Shown here piece by piece: positions 51,430 to 61,286 of a DNA stretch of 64,000 nucleotides. Each line of letters begins with the position of its first letter. Position 1 is the first letter of the stretch. Under the pieces are notes generated by a model. That model did no database searches. It worked only from the letters and a program-made list of their open reading frames with translations, and was not told the DNA's origin. The translations under genes and the position numbers were made by a program. This DNA is from Cupriavidus pampae (GTDB lineage Bacteria; Pseudomonadota; Gammaproteobacteria; Burkholderiales; Burkholderiaceae), in the NCBI RefSeq assembly GCF_914271485.1, contig NZ_CAJZAG010000012.1:124001-188000 (forward strand). The letters are read 5' to 3'.

Positions 51430-53760
51430 ATGGCTAATCCATTTACGCCGCAATCGGGAGATGCGGCAGTCGAGATGCTGAAGCTGGTGTTCGGTCCGGT
51501 GATGGATGCCATCGTCCCGGGGATCCAGCAGACAGCGACGACGCCCAGCAGTGGCATGCTGGCCGAGGCCTTCCGGATGTTCAATTCGGGCGTCCTCATG
51601 TTCGGCAGCCTGATCGTGACCTACGTGACCATGATGGGTATCGTCAACACGGCCAACGACGGGGAGGCGCTGGGCAAGCGATGGTCGACGTTCTACACGC
51701 CGCTGCGAACGTTTTCTGCAGCGGCCGCGCTGATCCCGGGCTCGTCCGGATACGCCGCGATCCAGATCATGATGCTCATCATCGTGTCGTACTCGATCGG
51801 CTTTGCCTCCACGATGTGGAAGGGGCTGAACGAGTACATGCTGGGCACGAACGTGGCCAATGAGGCCGTCAAGAGCATCGTCAAGGATCCGGCATTTGAT
51901 TCGATCGCCGTCAACGCAATGCGAATGACCTTGTGTGCCAAGGGAATCAACGCGGCGATGAAGGCGGTGTCCCCGGATTCGCAGGTGAATCTCCAGTACA
52001 TCAAAACCGATGCGGCGCCGGACAAATCGTCTGCGGGTGCGCAGATCAACAAGACGACGTTTGCGTTCAGCGATCCCAAGTGGCCCAACAGCGAGTCGCT
52101 CTGCGGGCAAATCGTGATGCAGAGCACATACATGGCGCCACCGCGCAGCGGCTCGAAGCTCGCGAATGACGTGGCGCCGTCGATCAAGGAAGCCGTTTAT
52201 CAGGTGCGCGCGCGATATGTGGAGTCGTTCTTTACTGGCGACTTTGCGCAACAGGCGGACCGGCTCGCGCAGGCGGCCGTGACGGACGGCGCCACTTTCA
52301 GCTCGCAGAACTTTGCAAAGCTGATCGATGACATGAAAGACCGCCAGATGGCGGACATCGTCAGCGCCGTCAGCAATGCGATCAGCCAAGGGGAAAATGG
52401 CGGGACGCTCAGCAGCCTGACAGACAAGGGCTGGGTCTATGCCGGCTCCATGTACCGGGAGATGGGCCGTCTGAAGGACGCTGTACGCAATACGACAACG
52501 TCATCGTCGAACTTCATTGCGGGGGCGGATAGCCCATTAGAGCGCGTCCTGACCGGCGATACCCTGATTGCCGCGAATGCCGTGTTGACGCAGTACAACG
52601 CGGTCGCTGCCGAACTAAGCCACCGTGTTTTTCAGATGGCCTCGCAGAATAGCTCGAACGAGCCGGTGGTCCCGAAGCTCAAGACCAACTTCTCTGTCGC
52701 GGATATGACCGATGGTGATGGCGCGAAGGGGCAAATCAACGGGTTCTTTAACCGGATTAGCAATTCTTATCTGACAGGTGCAATCTACTATCTGGAAGAT
52801 CCCGACGCGGATCCAATCATGAAGATCAAGAACCTCGGTGACTGGATGGCAACCGTAGGCGAAACGATCATCTTGGCCAAGGCAATCGTCATTGCGAGCC
52901 TGACAGCGTTGAAGGTTACATCCGTTGCCTCGCTGATACCGGGTACGTCAGGCGTCGGCGGCGTCGTTGCCGGGATCCTTCAATACATCATCGAGATGTG
53001 GAGTGCGTTCGGGCCCTCGATCATGGCCCTGATGTACCTTGGCTACTATCTGGGCATCTGGATTCCCATGGTGCCGTTCTTCATGTTCGCGACCGGCGTG
53101 GTCGGGTGGCTGGTGTTTGTCGTTGAAATGATGGCCGCAGGGATGTTGTGGGCGGCGGCGCACACCACGCCGGCACGAGAGGACAGTTTTATTGGCAGCC
53201 AGACACAGGGCTACATGTTGCTGATGTCCGGGTTCTTCCGCCCGGCACTCATGGTGATCGGCTTAGTCGCGAGCAACGCACTACTGTATCCGGTGACCTC
53301 ATACCTGAACGAAGCCTTCCTGAGCTCTTTCCGGTCACTGCAGGCGGACTCGGTGACGGGTCTGTTCTCTTTGGCCATGTACATGCTGATCTACTGCATC
53401 GCAATCACGGCGTGCTACATGCTGCTGTTTGCACTGCCACAGGCGCTGCCGGACAACATCCTGCGCTGGATTGGTGCGGGTGTGGGCGATCTCGGTGAAA
53501 AAGGCATGGCGAGCAAGCTCGAAGGTTCGGCCAGTACGCAAGCGCGGCAAGCGGCGGTGTGGGGCTCTTCGGGCGGTCAGAAGTTCAGCGGGCTGCAGGG
53601 CGAAAAGCGCAATAAGGTGGATCGCGACAAGGCGGCTGCGGCGCAAGAGAAGGCGACCAACGCACGTCACGACGCCCTGATGGGTGCACTTGGTCAAAGC
53701 CGTAACGACCCAGTCGGCGAGACCGGCCAGTCGACCGTTAGTGGGCTCAGCGATATGTGA
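51430..53760 (+). CDS. dotA/traY: DotA/TraY polytopic inner-membrane protein
   Basis: 776 residues from ATG 51430, preceded by GGGAG at a good distance. Several hydrophobic helices at both ends: SGVLMFGSLIVTYVTMMGIV near residue 50, then IQIMMLIIVSYSIGFAST, and in the C-terminal half GPSIMALMYLGYYLGIWIPM, FFMFATGVVGWLVFVVEMMA and LFSLAMYMLIYCIAITACYM, around a large periplasmic region. The motif WAAAHTTPARE follows the third of these, as in DotA/TraY. A structural inner-membrane component of type IVB systems. It stands apart from the other icm/dot genes. Confidence 0.9.
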   Translation: MANPFTPQSGDAAVEMLKLVFGPVMDAIVPGIQQTATTPSSGMLAEAFRMFNSGVLMFGSLIVTYVTMMGIVNTANDGEALGKRWSTFYTPLRTFSAAAALIPGSSGYAAIQIMMLIIVSYSIGFASTMWKGLNEYMLGTNVANEAVKSIVKDPAFDSIAVNAMRMTLCAKGINAAMKAVSPDSQVNLQYIKTDAAPDKSSAGAQINKTTFAFSDPKWPNSESLCGQIVMQSTYMAPPRSGSKLANDVAPSIKEAVYQVRARYVESFFTGDFAQQADRLAQAAVTDGATFSSQNFAKLIDDMKDRQMADIVSAVSNAISQGENGGTLSSLTDKGWVYAGSMYREMGRLKDAVRNTTTSSSNFIAGADSPLERVLTGDTLIAANAVLTQYNAVAAELSHRVFQMASQNSSNEPVVPKLKTNFSVADMTDGDGAKGQINGFFNRISNSYLTGAIYYLEDPDADPIMKIKNLGDWMATVGETIILAKAIVIASLTALKVTSVASLIPGTSGVGGVVAGILQYIIEMWSAFGPSIMALMYLGYYLGIWIPMVPFFMFATGVVGWLVFVVEMMAAGMLWAAAHTTPAREDSFIGSQTQGYMLLMSGFFRPALMVIGLVASNALLYPVTSYLNEAFLSSFRSLQADSVTGLFSLAMYMLIYCIAITACYMLLFALPQALPDNILRWIGAGVGDLGEKGMASKLEGSASTQARQAAVWGSSGGQKFSGLQGEKRNKVDRDKAAAAQEKATNARHDALMGALGQSRNDPVGETGQSTVSGLSDM

Positions 53761-53824
53761 TCGAACGTATCGCTGTATAGGGGGACGGTGCGATCACGAA
53801 GAGGCAGCGTACCGTTCGCTAAAA

Positions 53825-53859
53825 ACAAGAAAGGCCGGTATTGTCCCGGCCTTTCTTGT
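53825..53859. terminator. Bidirectional terminator between dotA and the next leftward gene
   Basis: Perfect inverted repeat ACAAGAAAGGCCGG / CCGGCCTTTCTTGT with a 7-nt loop at 53825-53859. It has A-rich and T-rich flanks on both sides, so it can end transcription of the rightward dotA and of the leftward gene that stops at 53874. Confidence 0.85.
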
Positions 53860-53873
53860 TTGTAACATTCAGT

Positions 53874-54308
53874 TCACGGCGCAGGCACGTACCACGGTCG
53901 CTTCTTCATCTCCGCCGGCATGCTGCGGACGTCACGAAGGATGTAGCGCTTACTGATCGATTCGTCCAAGTTCGCATCGAACTTGCGCGACAAAATTTGG
54001 TGCGCCTGTTTCACGGCATCCGCCTCGTCCGCGCCAGTAACACGGGCGAGTTCGCGCGCAAAAATTTCGAGGGTTTCGCGGGCGGCCTTAGACAGTGCCG
54101 CAACTTCATTGCGCTCAGACATCGAGGCATCAAGATCTTGCCGCAGCTTGCTCATGGCATCATTTCGCGCCCTGATGGCTACCACTGCGGCGGCTACGGC
54201 GTTGCCGCTTTCATCCGAGGCGGGAAGGCGATCCACAGCCGGCGTCGGACGCCGCCCGATTCGGGCGAGGTCTTCTTGCAGGCCCATCGCGTCTTCAGCA
54301 TTCATCAT
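53874..54308 (-). CDS. Hypothetical small soluble protein
   Basis: 144 residues, helical with charged coiled-coil-like part (AIRARNDAMSKLRQDLDASM, then SERNEVAALSKAARETLEIF) and a basic C-terminus (SISKRYILRDVRSMPAEMKK). AGGAGCT lies just before the start. No membrane segment or motif. Between dotA and the small lipoprotein gene. Function unknown. Confidence 0.7.
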   Translation of the reverse strand: MMNAEDAMGLQEDLARIGRRPTPAVDRLPASDESGNAVAAAVVAIRARNDAMSKLRQDLDASMSERNEVAALSKAARETLEIFARELARVTGADEADAVKQAHQILSRKFDANLDESISKRYILRDVRSMPAEMKKRPWYVPAP

Positions 54309-54396
54309 GAAATAGCTCCTTGGTTTTCGCTACTGTATCCCGTCACGGCCAAACGCGCCACGGTCGGGCTGGGTTGACCCGATCCAAAGAGCCGCG

Positions 54397-54705
54397 CTAC
54401 CGGGGCGCCGTCTTGGGGCTGCCGTCCAGCCGGATCGCGGGCAACCACGTGTGGCTGTCAGGAGCTCGCGTGACCGTGCCACGCACGGTCACGCGCTGGC
54501 CGGTGAACGGCCGCGCCTGCGCTACGTCCAGCCCGCTCAGTTCCCAGACGACATGGCTATCTGTCTCCAGCATAACCGTCGGGAAGGGCTCATTGCCCTT
54601 GATATGGATCTCGCCGATAAGCGTCAGCGGCGAGCCGGCGGTTGGCGCTGCTGCGCAGCCAGCGACGCTGACGAGCGCCACAGCTGCAACCATCGATTTC
54701 TGCAC
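54397..54705 (-). CDS. Small putative lipoprotein
   Basis: 102 residues from a GTG at 54705, which has GGAG 6 nt upstream; ATG 54693 is an alternative. Signal with lipobox (MVAAVALVSVAGC). The mature part has strand-rich text, PLTLIGEIHIKGNEPFPTVM and ETDSHVVWELSGLDVAQARP, ending GQRVTVRGTVTRAPDSHTW, the look of a small OB-fold-like domain. Role unknown. Confidence 0.6.
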   Translation of the reverse strand: MQKSMVAAVALVSVAGCAAAPTAGSPLTLIGEIHIKGNEPFPTVMLETDSHVVWELSGLDVAQARPFTGQRVTVRGTVTRAPDSHTWLPAIRLDGSPKTAPR

Positions 54706-54722
54706 AATCCTCTCCAAATGAT

Positions 54723-54750
54723 AATGGGGCGGCCGTGGCCGCCCCATTGG
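54723..54750 (-). terminator. Hairpin terminator after the metalloprotease gene
   Basis: Inverted repeat TGGGGCGGCC / GGCCGCCCCA around 54725-54748, followed on the minus strand by TTATCATTT. It sits 10 bp beyond the stop of the leftward metalloprotease gene, just before the small lipoprotein gene. Confidence 0.7.
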
Positions 54751-54759
54751 CTAAGCGCC

Positions 54760-56475
54760 TTACTGGATGACCACGGACAATGTGGTGCCAGCGGGGATCT
54801 TCACGGTTTCACTATACGTGCCGTTGACGGCCTTCCGCACCACCGGCAGGCTGGCGTAGGGCTGCAGAGCTGTCGGCACGGATTGCGTGAGCGTGCGGTA
54901 CGGAGCTTGCGCCACCGGGTCGATCAGCGGCAGGACGAATCCGCTGTCCAGACGCGTCGGATAGCCAAAGCCAGCCGGGCTGCTCGCCGCCGGCATCAGC
55001 GACGTGGCCGTGGCCGCGAAACGGCGCAGCTGGTCGGTGAAGCCCGAGGTCGGGACCGTGGCCTTGATCGCGTTGTCGAGAACGGTCACCGAGTCGGTGC
55101 TGCTGGTGTTAGCGAGCAAGTTCTTGAAGAAGCCAAGCCCCAGCTGGCGATCGAGGAAGCCACCGAAAGAGCCCGACACGGAATAGCTGTCACAGCTTGC
55201 GCCAAACGGCGTCCAGTCCAGCAGGCTGCAATTGTAGGAGCCAGCCTTGTAGCCCACATAATTCGGGAAACGCACGTCGCGGACGTTGTTGTACGTCGGG
55301 TCGATAGTATGGCTCGCGAAGTCCTCCATCATCATCGCGCTCGCTTCCTCCAGCCACGTGTCGAACTGATACTGATTGCCGGCGACTACGCCGCGACGGT
55401 AGAAGTTCTGCATATGCATGCCCTCGTGCGCCATCGTCATGAGCATAGCCTGCAGTCCCGCCGGGCCACCCAGATAGAGCGTTTCGGCATCCAGATAGAG
55501 CGATACGGATTCGTTGCTGAAAGGGTTGGAGCTTCCACGCACAATGTTGTTACGGCTGAAGAAGTAACCGACCATGCCATACGGGGTCGCATTGCGATCG
55601 AAGTTCAGGATCACGATGTCGATCGGCTGGCCGCTGCCGGCGATCAGGTTCGAATAGTTGTGGGCACCCCATGCCGGGCCGCCCACCGACTTGAGCATGT
55701 CGTAGATCTTGCCGCTCGATGCGAAGCCGCTCACGATGCTGTCGAGAATGGACGAACTGATCTTCGTCGGATCGCTCTCGCCGTCCTCCACCCACACGTT
55801 CAGCGTCGTGCCATCCGAGAGCGTGGTCTGGCGCAGCAGCGTGGCCGAGCGAGCCGTATTGTCCGAGTGGTACCACGACTTGGTGTCGTTGAGGACCGAC
55901 GCGGTCGGGCCAGCGAAGATCGAGCGGGCAGGGCCGTTTGCCTTGGCGCCGGCCAAGCTCACCCAGCCATTGCGGTTGAATTCGGCGATACGGGCCTTCT
56001 CGGCCTCGCCGCCATCATCGAAACGCAACTGGCTCGCGGCGATCGACGGGTAATAGGAAGCGGTGAGCGAGATTGCCGGCATCGCCTGCGCCGCAGCGGT
56101 CATGTTGGAGAAGACGAGCGTGACATCCTGCCCCTTCACACCGGAAATGCTGAGCGGAACGTCGACGGCCGATGCCGAGGCGTTGACGCTTTGCCAGACG
56201 CCCACGCCGCTACCTGCGTAGGTATGGTCGTCGACGGCACCGCAGTTGGTGCACGCAGCGGTGACGAGGCTCGCCGGCGCGGATGTGCCGCCGGTGCCCG
56301 GGTTGTTCGACGTGCCACCGGTGGTGGGCGTCGTCGTGTCAGTAGTGGTTGTCGCCGTGGAGGCATGGGTGGCGGAACTATCATCACCGCCGCCACCACA
56401 TGCGGCAAGGGCCGCCGCAGTCAGCAGTGCCAGTGCAAAGGACCCCGGACGAGACAAATTGCGCGAACGCATCAA
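54760..56475 (-). CDS. M30-type zinc metalloprotease lipoprotein
   Basis: 571 residues. Lipoprotein signal with lipobox (LTAAALAAC) then GGGGDD and a Thr-rich linker. The zinc motif HEGMH lies at 350-354 (HExxH type), with WLEEASAMMMEDFA 20-30 residues later likely holding the third ligand, as in M30 (hyicolysin-like) peptidases. The catalytic part (about 200-480) follows a beta-rich N-domain. An outer-membrane or surface-anchored protease carried by the plasmid; it could degrade surface proteins of host or rivals. Its substrate is unknown. Confidence 0.85.
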   Translation of the reverse strand: MMRSRNLSRPGSFALALLTAAALAACGGGGDDSSATHASTATTTTDTTTPTTGGTSNNPGTGGTSAPASLVTAACTNCGAVDDHTYAGSGVGVWQSVNASASAVDVPLSISGVKGQDVTLVFSNMTAAAQAMPAISLTASYYPSIAASQLRFDDGGEAEKARIAEFNRNGWVSLAGAKANGPARSIFAGPTASVLNDTKSWYHSDNTARSATLLRQTTLSDGTTLNVWVEDGESDPTKISSSILDSIVSGFASSGKIYDMLKSVGGPAWGAHNYSNLIAGSGQPIDIVILNFDRNATPYGMVGYFFSRNNIVRGSSNPFSNESVSLYLDAETLYLGGPAGLQAMLMTMAHEGMHMQNFYRRGVVAGNQYQFDTWLEEASAMMMEDFASHTIDPTYNNVRDVRFPNYVGYKAGSYNCSLLDWTPFGASCDSYSVSGSFGGFLDRQLGLGFFKNLLANTSSTDSVTVLDNAIKATVPTSGFTDQLRRFAATATSLMPAASSPAGFGYPTRLDSGFVLPLIDPVAQAPYRTLTQSVPTALQPYASLPVVRKAVNGTYSETVKIPAGTTLSVVIQ

Positions 56476-56608
56476 GATTTCTCCTTGTTATCAAAGTCTG
56501 CGCCGAAGTCGGCGCATTGCTTGCCTTATCGGCAAGAGGGCTGGCAGCGGACACCCCGCGTGTCGGGGGTGCCCGGATGCGATCTGATGGATGGCAAAAC
56601 TCGGCGAT

Positions 56609-57592
56609 TTACGCGGTGCAGATTGCAGATGCCGTCGCTACGCTCTGGGCCGGCCGATAACCCGGCAAGCTGCGTTCAGCACAAAAATGCTCGAATGCCC
56701 GAACATCAAAGGTCGCGTCCAGTTCGCGACCCGGGCCGACATAGTCGAAGAGCGCCCGCGCGATCACGGCCGTTGCATCGACGATGTGCGGCACGCCTGT
56801 GGAGGCCACCCGCGCGAGCAGGGGCGCGAGATCCGTGCGCGTAGCGGCTGCACGGAAGTCCGCGACGCTGTACGCGGGCGCATGCGGATCCACGGGCAGA
56901 TATGCCGGCCACGCCAGATGGGGACTGTCATCGAACGCAGCGGCGATTTTGGTGCCGCGAGGCGCCGCATTGGCGATCGCGAAGGCTTCGAATTCGCGGG
57001 TGCTGATGCGGCGGGCATCTTGTGGCACGTCGTGCCCGGGCAGGTGCTCCAGATGTCTGCGGATGGCCGGGGCGCTGGTTTCGTCGTGCACGAGCAATTC
57101 GCACGCCAATGTGCGGGCGCGGTCTTCGTGGCCCCGGTGATAGGCCGCAAGCAGAAACAGATGCCCGTCGACCAGCTCGAAAACACCATAGCCCTGCGGA
57201 CGTGGCTCGCGCGAATAGAGGGGGGTGACGGGAAGGCTGCCATCGGCCTCGGGTCGCACGTGGATGGGCAACACGAAAAACTGCCGTGCGGCGCGGCCGC
57301 CGGCGTGGCTATACCAGTCCGCTGCGGTGGCAATGGCATCCCACGCGAACAGATCAATGGCGCGGCGATCCCATCCCTGTACGTGGATGTTGTAGGTCTC
57401 GACGGCAGCGTGGGCATGATAGAGCCGTGCGCGCACGAGCTCGTCGCCGTGTGCGAAGATGGCAAGCGTGTCGCGATCTTCGAAGGCGGCACGCTGGTAT
57501 GCGACGGACAAGGCTTCACGCTTGCGCTGCTGGGTGGCGACGTCCCAGTGGAATTGCTGGGCAATCTCGGCGAGCTGTTGGGCGGGTCTCAT
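56609..57592 (-). CDS. Hypothetical protein, last gene of the HerA-ankyrin cluster
   Basis: 327 residues from ATG 57592 (MRPAQQLAEIAQQFHWDVAT); the frame is open upstream but overlaps the HerA gene. Soluble, His/Ala-rich, with FELVDGHLFLLAAYHRGHED and HDETSAPAIRRHLEHLPGHD. No signal peptide or known motif. It is 56 bp downstream of the ATPase gene and probably cotranscribed. Function unknown. Confidence 0.65.
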   Translation of the reverse strand: MRPAQQLAEIAQQFHWDVATQQRKREALSVAYQRAAFEDRDTLAIFAHGDELVRARLYHAHAAVETYNIHVQGWDRRAIDLFAWDAIATAADWYSHAGGRAARQFFVLPIHVRPEADGSLPVTPLYSREPRPQGYGVFELVDGHLFLLAAYHRGHEDRARTLACELLVHDETSAPAIRRHLEHLPGHDVPQDARRISTREFEAFAIANAAPRGTKIAAAFDDSPHLAWPAYLPVDPHAPAYSVADFRAAATRTDLAPLLARVASTGVPHIVDATAVIARALFDYVGPGRELDATFDVRAFEHFCAERSLPGYRPAQSVATASAICTA

Positions 57593-57648
57593 GACGGTAT
57601 GGAGGAGGATGGGCCGCCGTTTGGCGGCAGTGTCTGCAGTAAGGCAGG

Positions 57649-59160
57649 TCAGGCAAACTCTTCTGTCATGCGGCGAGCTTCGGTCTGCTGGTTCAGGTAC
57701 ACGCGGGCCCATTCGCTGGAGTTCTTGGAGCCCTTCTCCTTACGCTGTACGAGCGCAGTCTGGTGAGGGACGATGGCCTTCAGCGACTCGACAGGGCAGA
57801 GCATCTTGCGCGCGGCAGTCGCCCAGTAGGTCTCGTCGATGCGCAGAATGACCTTGGTAGCCATCGCGGCATTGAAGTCTTCCGGGAAGTGCGTCGGACT
57901 CTGACTGGCGCAGATCAGGCTTCTGCCGAATTTTCGGACTTCACGCGCCATCGTGTTCAGGATGTTGTCCTCATCCTCGTCGACAAAGGCGTGCGCTTCA
58001 TCCAGAATGTAAATCGCCTTTAGGTCGCTAGATTCGCCTTCTTCGATGGCCTTCAGGAACAGGTCGCGCAAGTGGAATAGCACGAATAGCTTGCGCTCTT
58101 CGAGATCCAACGCCTTGAGGTCGTAGCGCCAGACCGGGGCGCTCGGATCGAATGGCGGCCGCTTTGGCTTGAAGATCCCGATCAGTAGCAGGGTTTCAAG
58201 GCGATCGATCACACCCCGGAGGACGTCGGGTGCGTCGTACTTGCCGATGTCCTCAAGTTCATCCCCCGTGCGAACCGATAAAACTGCATCCTTGTATTGA
58301 TCGATAGCCCGTTGGCGCAGCTTGTCCAGTTCCGCTTCGGCCTCTTCATCACGGAATTCGGTGTTGGAAGTGCGCAGCGATGCCAGCGTCTTGCGACGCA
58401 GGTTCATCGCCGCCCGGTTGACCAGTTCCAGTTGCGTGATCGCCTTCTTGTCGGCGCCGAGATACGATTCAAGGTACTTCCGGCGCGCGAAAATCAGTGC
58501 GTCCTCCAGCGACGGGCATGTCCGGCCCGTTGTTTTCGGCTTCCACCGTGTTATGCCGCCCTTGTAGTCGTCGACGCCGATCCACCAGCACTTGGCGTCG
58601 CCATCCCACCGGGCACCGAAGGGCTTGGCGTCGTCTTTCTCGTTGATCGGGACGTCGAGGTAGAGCCGATGGGTGTCACCCCCATAGAGACGCGATGCCG
58701 ATTCGTCGATCACCCATGTTGACGGATCGTTCTGATAGATGCCGTGCTGCGCATAGACGTCCTGCAGGATATTGCGCAGGCAAGCGCGTTGCTTGTCGCC
58801 CAATTGGCGAGTCACCTTGTCGAGCGTCTTGATGAGGGTGCTGATGGCCTTGCGTGGACCGCCGTAATGGGGGTCGGACCCAATGCGCAGCGGGTTGAGC
58901 CCATATTCGCTTTGCTCCGAGAACCGCACTGTGCTGGCGCCCGGGATGTCGATATCGCCGTGAATATCGAACACATGCATGGTCGGGGGGCGGCCGTTGG
59001 AGGTGGCGATGATTTGGCTGATCGCGGCGCGCAGCTGGTGTGTCTTGCCGGCGCCCGAGCCGCCCGTGATCTGGATGTGGCCGTTGACAAGCGTCGCAAA
59101 ATCCGAAATGACCGGCTGGCGGTCGCGGGCATTGGTGCCCCAGACAATCTTTGGTTGCAT
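57649..59160 (-). CDS. HerA/FtsK-like ATPase with an embedded DUF5710-like segment
   Basis: 503 residues from ATG 59160, right after the ankyrin gene's stop. Walker A GGSGAGKTH at 33-41, Walker B IYILDEAH at 383-390, and a sensor-type ASQS at 418-421 define a HerA/VirD4-type motor. Between the two Walker motifs lies RLYLDVPINEKDDAKPFGAR (residues 165-184) with WWIGVDDYKGG, which matches the short DUF5710 module known from plasmid primases and related proteins. A DNA-pumping or DNA-processing role is likely. Whether it serves transfer, defence or replication is not shown. Confidence 0.75.
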   Translation of the reverse strand: MQPKIVWGTNARDRQPVISDFATLVNGHIQITGGSGAGKTHQLRAAISQIIATSNGRPPTMHVFDIHGDIDIPGASTVRFSEQSEYGLNPLRIGSDPHYGGPRKAISTLIKTLDKVTRQLGDKQRACLRNILQDVYAQHGIYQNDPSTWVIDESASRLYGGDTHRLYLDVPINEKDDAKPFGARWDGDAKCWWIGVDDYKGGITRWKPKTTGRTCPSLEDALIFARRKYLESYLGADKKAITQLELVNRAAMNLRRKTLASLRTSNTEFRDEEAEAELDKLRQRAIDQYKDAVLSVRTGDELEDIGKYDAPDVLRGVIDRLETLLLIGIFKPKRPPFDPSAPVWRYDLKALDLEERKLFVLFHLRDLFLKAIEEGESSDLKAIYILDEAHAFVDEDEDNILNTMAREVRKFGRSLICASQSPTHFPEDFNAAMATKVILRIDETYWATAARKMLCPVESLKAIVPHQTALVQRKEKGSKNSSEWARVYLNQQTEARRMTEEFA

Positions 59161-59165
59161 GGTTC

Positions 59166-61094
59166 TTATAGGTCCGAAGACGGCGCCGGGGCACCGTCGA
59201 ATTGCTGTCCGCGTTCGAGCGCAGGCTCGGGGCGCTTCAGGCCCACGAGTGCGGTAACGGTCTTCTTGCCTTCGCTCATGGCGTAGGCGATCGTGCGGCG
59301 GCCGTTGAGCACCACCGGGCGGCCGCTGGACATGTCGATGACGACCTCGAACTGCGACGGGTTGTGCCCGAGCTGCGCACGCAGGTCGCCATGCCCCTCG
59401 GTTGCGTGGCGATCGCACTCTTCGATAAACCAGTCGAGCGTTTCCTGCTTGGGCAACAGGCCCTTGATCGCGAACTCGGCATCGCGTTGCCAGATGCGGG
59501 TGTCGGTATCCACTTCCGGCGTGCGGAACTTGCGGACGTCGTCCAGCAACGCGGTCTGGTCGGCTTCGAGCAGCGAGAGCGGGGTGGTGCCATCTTGCGC
59601 AACGGCTTCCAGATCTGCGCCGGCGTCTTCGAGCGCGATCACGGTGTTGGCATAGCCCAGTGCGGCGGCGTAGTGGGCCGCCGTGTAGCCTTCGCGATCA
59701 GTGATGGTCGGACTCGCCTGCGCGTCGAGCAAGGCCTGTACGCTCGAAGTGCGGCCCAGTCGTGCGGCGGCCATCAAGGCCGTCAGCTTGTGGATGTGAT
59801 GCAGGCGGTCGATCGAGATCGGCTGCGCGGCGAGCTTCTGGATTACGCTGGCCGGCCGACCCTCCTGAACGGCGTCAAAGAGCTTGTTTTCAGCGGCTGT
59901 CACGCGCAACAGCGTGGTTTGGCGCTGTTCGTTGTAGACGCGGTGTTCCTTGACGGTACCCGTGACGTGCAACCGCTCGCCAACTTCGCCCATCTCTGCG
60001 CCCGAGCAGAACCACACCAGATGGTTGCCGTCGTCATCGCGCATGCGATAGAGCATCTTGTCGCCATACTGGTCGCCCGGAATGAGGGTACGTCCGAGGA
60101 TCGTGACCGCGCGCTCGATCTTGCCATCGACCTCGCCCACGAAAGCGCTGATGCGCGTGTCGGCCGCTTCCAACCGGCGGAATTCCCGATAGTCGTACGC
60201 GGCCACGGCCGATACGAGGATCCCCAGTCGACGGGCGGGAATGTCCTCGCCGGCGCCGAGCACCGACAGGTTGTGAAGATAGGTCGACTGCTGACGTTCC
60301 ACGGCCATTTCGTCCGAGACCAGCCATGCTTTCACGCGGGCGGCCTTGTCGCGGTCGGCGGGCTCGATCTTCGGGGGGAGGGGGGCGCCCGGGCGTCGAC
60401 GCGAGAAATGCTCGGCCACAGCATCCGCAGTGGAGATCACCTGCTGGAATTCCGCCTTTTCCTTGGACATGTAGCCGCCAATGCGGACCTCAGCACAAGC
60501 GGCTTCGAGAATGGCTTTGACCGGAAGCAGTTCCGCATCGGCACCACGGGAATACTCCTCGCATTCCGTCAGGTCGTCGTGCATCTCGACGAGCACTTGC
60601 AGGCAAGCCGTCTTGGCAAACGGATCGTCACCGTTGAAAAAATCTGTGAGGCACGTGCTGCCGACCTGCAGGTGGCGGTCGGTGGCGATCTCACGCAGCA
60701 CGAAGGTGGTGTTGCGGTCCCGCGTTGTTTTGCACTGATCGCAGTCCGGCGCGCACTCGCGATACTGTGCAGGGGTCTCCTCCATGCCGAGCACGAGCGG
60801 CGTGCTGCCGGCAGAGAAGTCCAGCTTGGCCACAAACGCATAGCCGCTTAGTACCGGTTTTTCTCCTGTCACGGTCACGTCCGACACGTTGGCCATGATC
60901 TCTTGGCCGACGGTCTCGTTGGCTTGAATGCTGACCCGCGTGATGCGCTGGAGCTTCGGCTCCGACACCTGCAGCCCGATTGGTTGCATGCCGAGCTTCG
61001 CTGCACGCTTGTTGATCCGGGCGATGGTCTGGCGCACGCGGCCGAGATTTTCGACGGGGATGGCGTACGTGCGGCTGAAGGTGTCTTGGCTCAT
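59166..61094 (-). CDS. Protein with zinc-finger-like motif and ankyrin repeats
   Basis: 642 residues. Near residue 110-150 a four-Cys set (C114, C118, C121, C148, with CDQCKTTRDRNTTFVL between) looks like a zinc-binding domain. Ankyrin repeats cover roughly 425-510 (KLTALMAAARLGRTSSVQAL, GYTAAHYAAALGYANTVIAL, DGTTPL). The N-terminal 100 residues are mixed. It precedes the HerA gene by 5 bp, so the two probably act as a pair. The ankyrin part would bind partner proteins. Confidence 0.75.
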   Translation of the reverse strand: MSQDTFSRTYAIPVENLGRVRQTIARINKRAAKLGMQPIGLQVSEPKLQRITRVSIQANETVGQEIMANVSDVTVTGEKPVLSGYAFVAKLDFSAGSTPLVLGMEETPAQYRECAPDCDQCKTTRDRNTTFVLREIATDRHLQVGSTCLTDFFNGDDPFAKTACLQVLVEMHDDLTECEEYSRGADAELLPVKAILEAACAEVRIGGYMSKEKAEFQQVISTADAVAEHFSRRRPGAPLPPKIEPADRDKAARVKAWLVSDEMAVERQQSTYLHNLSVLGAGEDIPARRLGILVSAVAAYDYREFRRLEAADTRISAFVGEVDGKIERAVTILGRTLIPGDQYGDKMLYRMRDDDGNHLVWFCSGAEMGEVGERLHVTGTVKEHRVYNEQRQTTLLRVTAAENKLFDAVQEGRPASVIQKLAAQPISIDRLHHIHKLTALMAAARLGRTSSVQALLDAQASPTITDREGYTAAHYAAALGYANTVIALEDAGADLEAVAQDGTTPLSLLEADQTALLDDVRKFRTPEVDTDTRIWQRDAEFAIKGLLPKQETLDWFIEECDRHATEGHGDLRAQLGHNPSQFEVVIDMSSGRPVVLNGRRTIAYAMSEGKKTVTALVGLKRPEPALERGQQFDGAPAPSSDL

Positions 61095-61106
61095 GAGATA
61101 TCCAGT

Positions 61107-61274
61107 TCAGGACGAGGTGCGCCGCGTTGCCGCGAGGGCTGGCAGGGTCAGGCTAGGGGGGAACACCGGGCCGAGACTGGTGCGCAGCACGCGGGCGATC
61201 TGCTGCTTCGCGCAGAGTGCAAGCGGAGCGGGGTTGCGGTCGCTGGCCGAAGGACGGGTGATAAGGTAGGTCAT
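61107..61274 (-). CDS. Very small hypothetical protein (55 residues)
   Basis: Frame from ATG 61274 to the stop at 61107, fitting between two genes of the cluster with 12-bp gaps. The product (MTYLITRPSASDRNPAPLAL) is basic, with one Cys, and without signal or motif. It fills the gap neatly and keeps the cluster's spacing, but the evidence for expression is weak. Confidence 0.35.
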   Translation of the reverse strand: MTYLITRPSASDRNPAPLALCAKQQIARVLRTSLGPVFPPSLTLPALAATRRTSS

Positions 61275-61286
61275 GAAATGGCTAGG

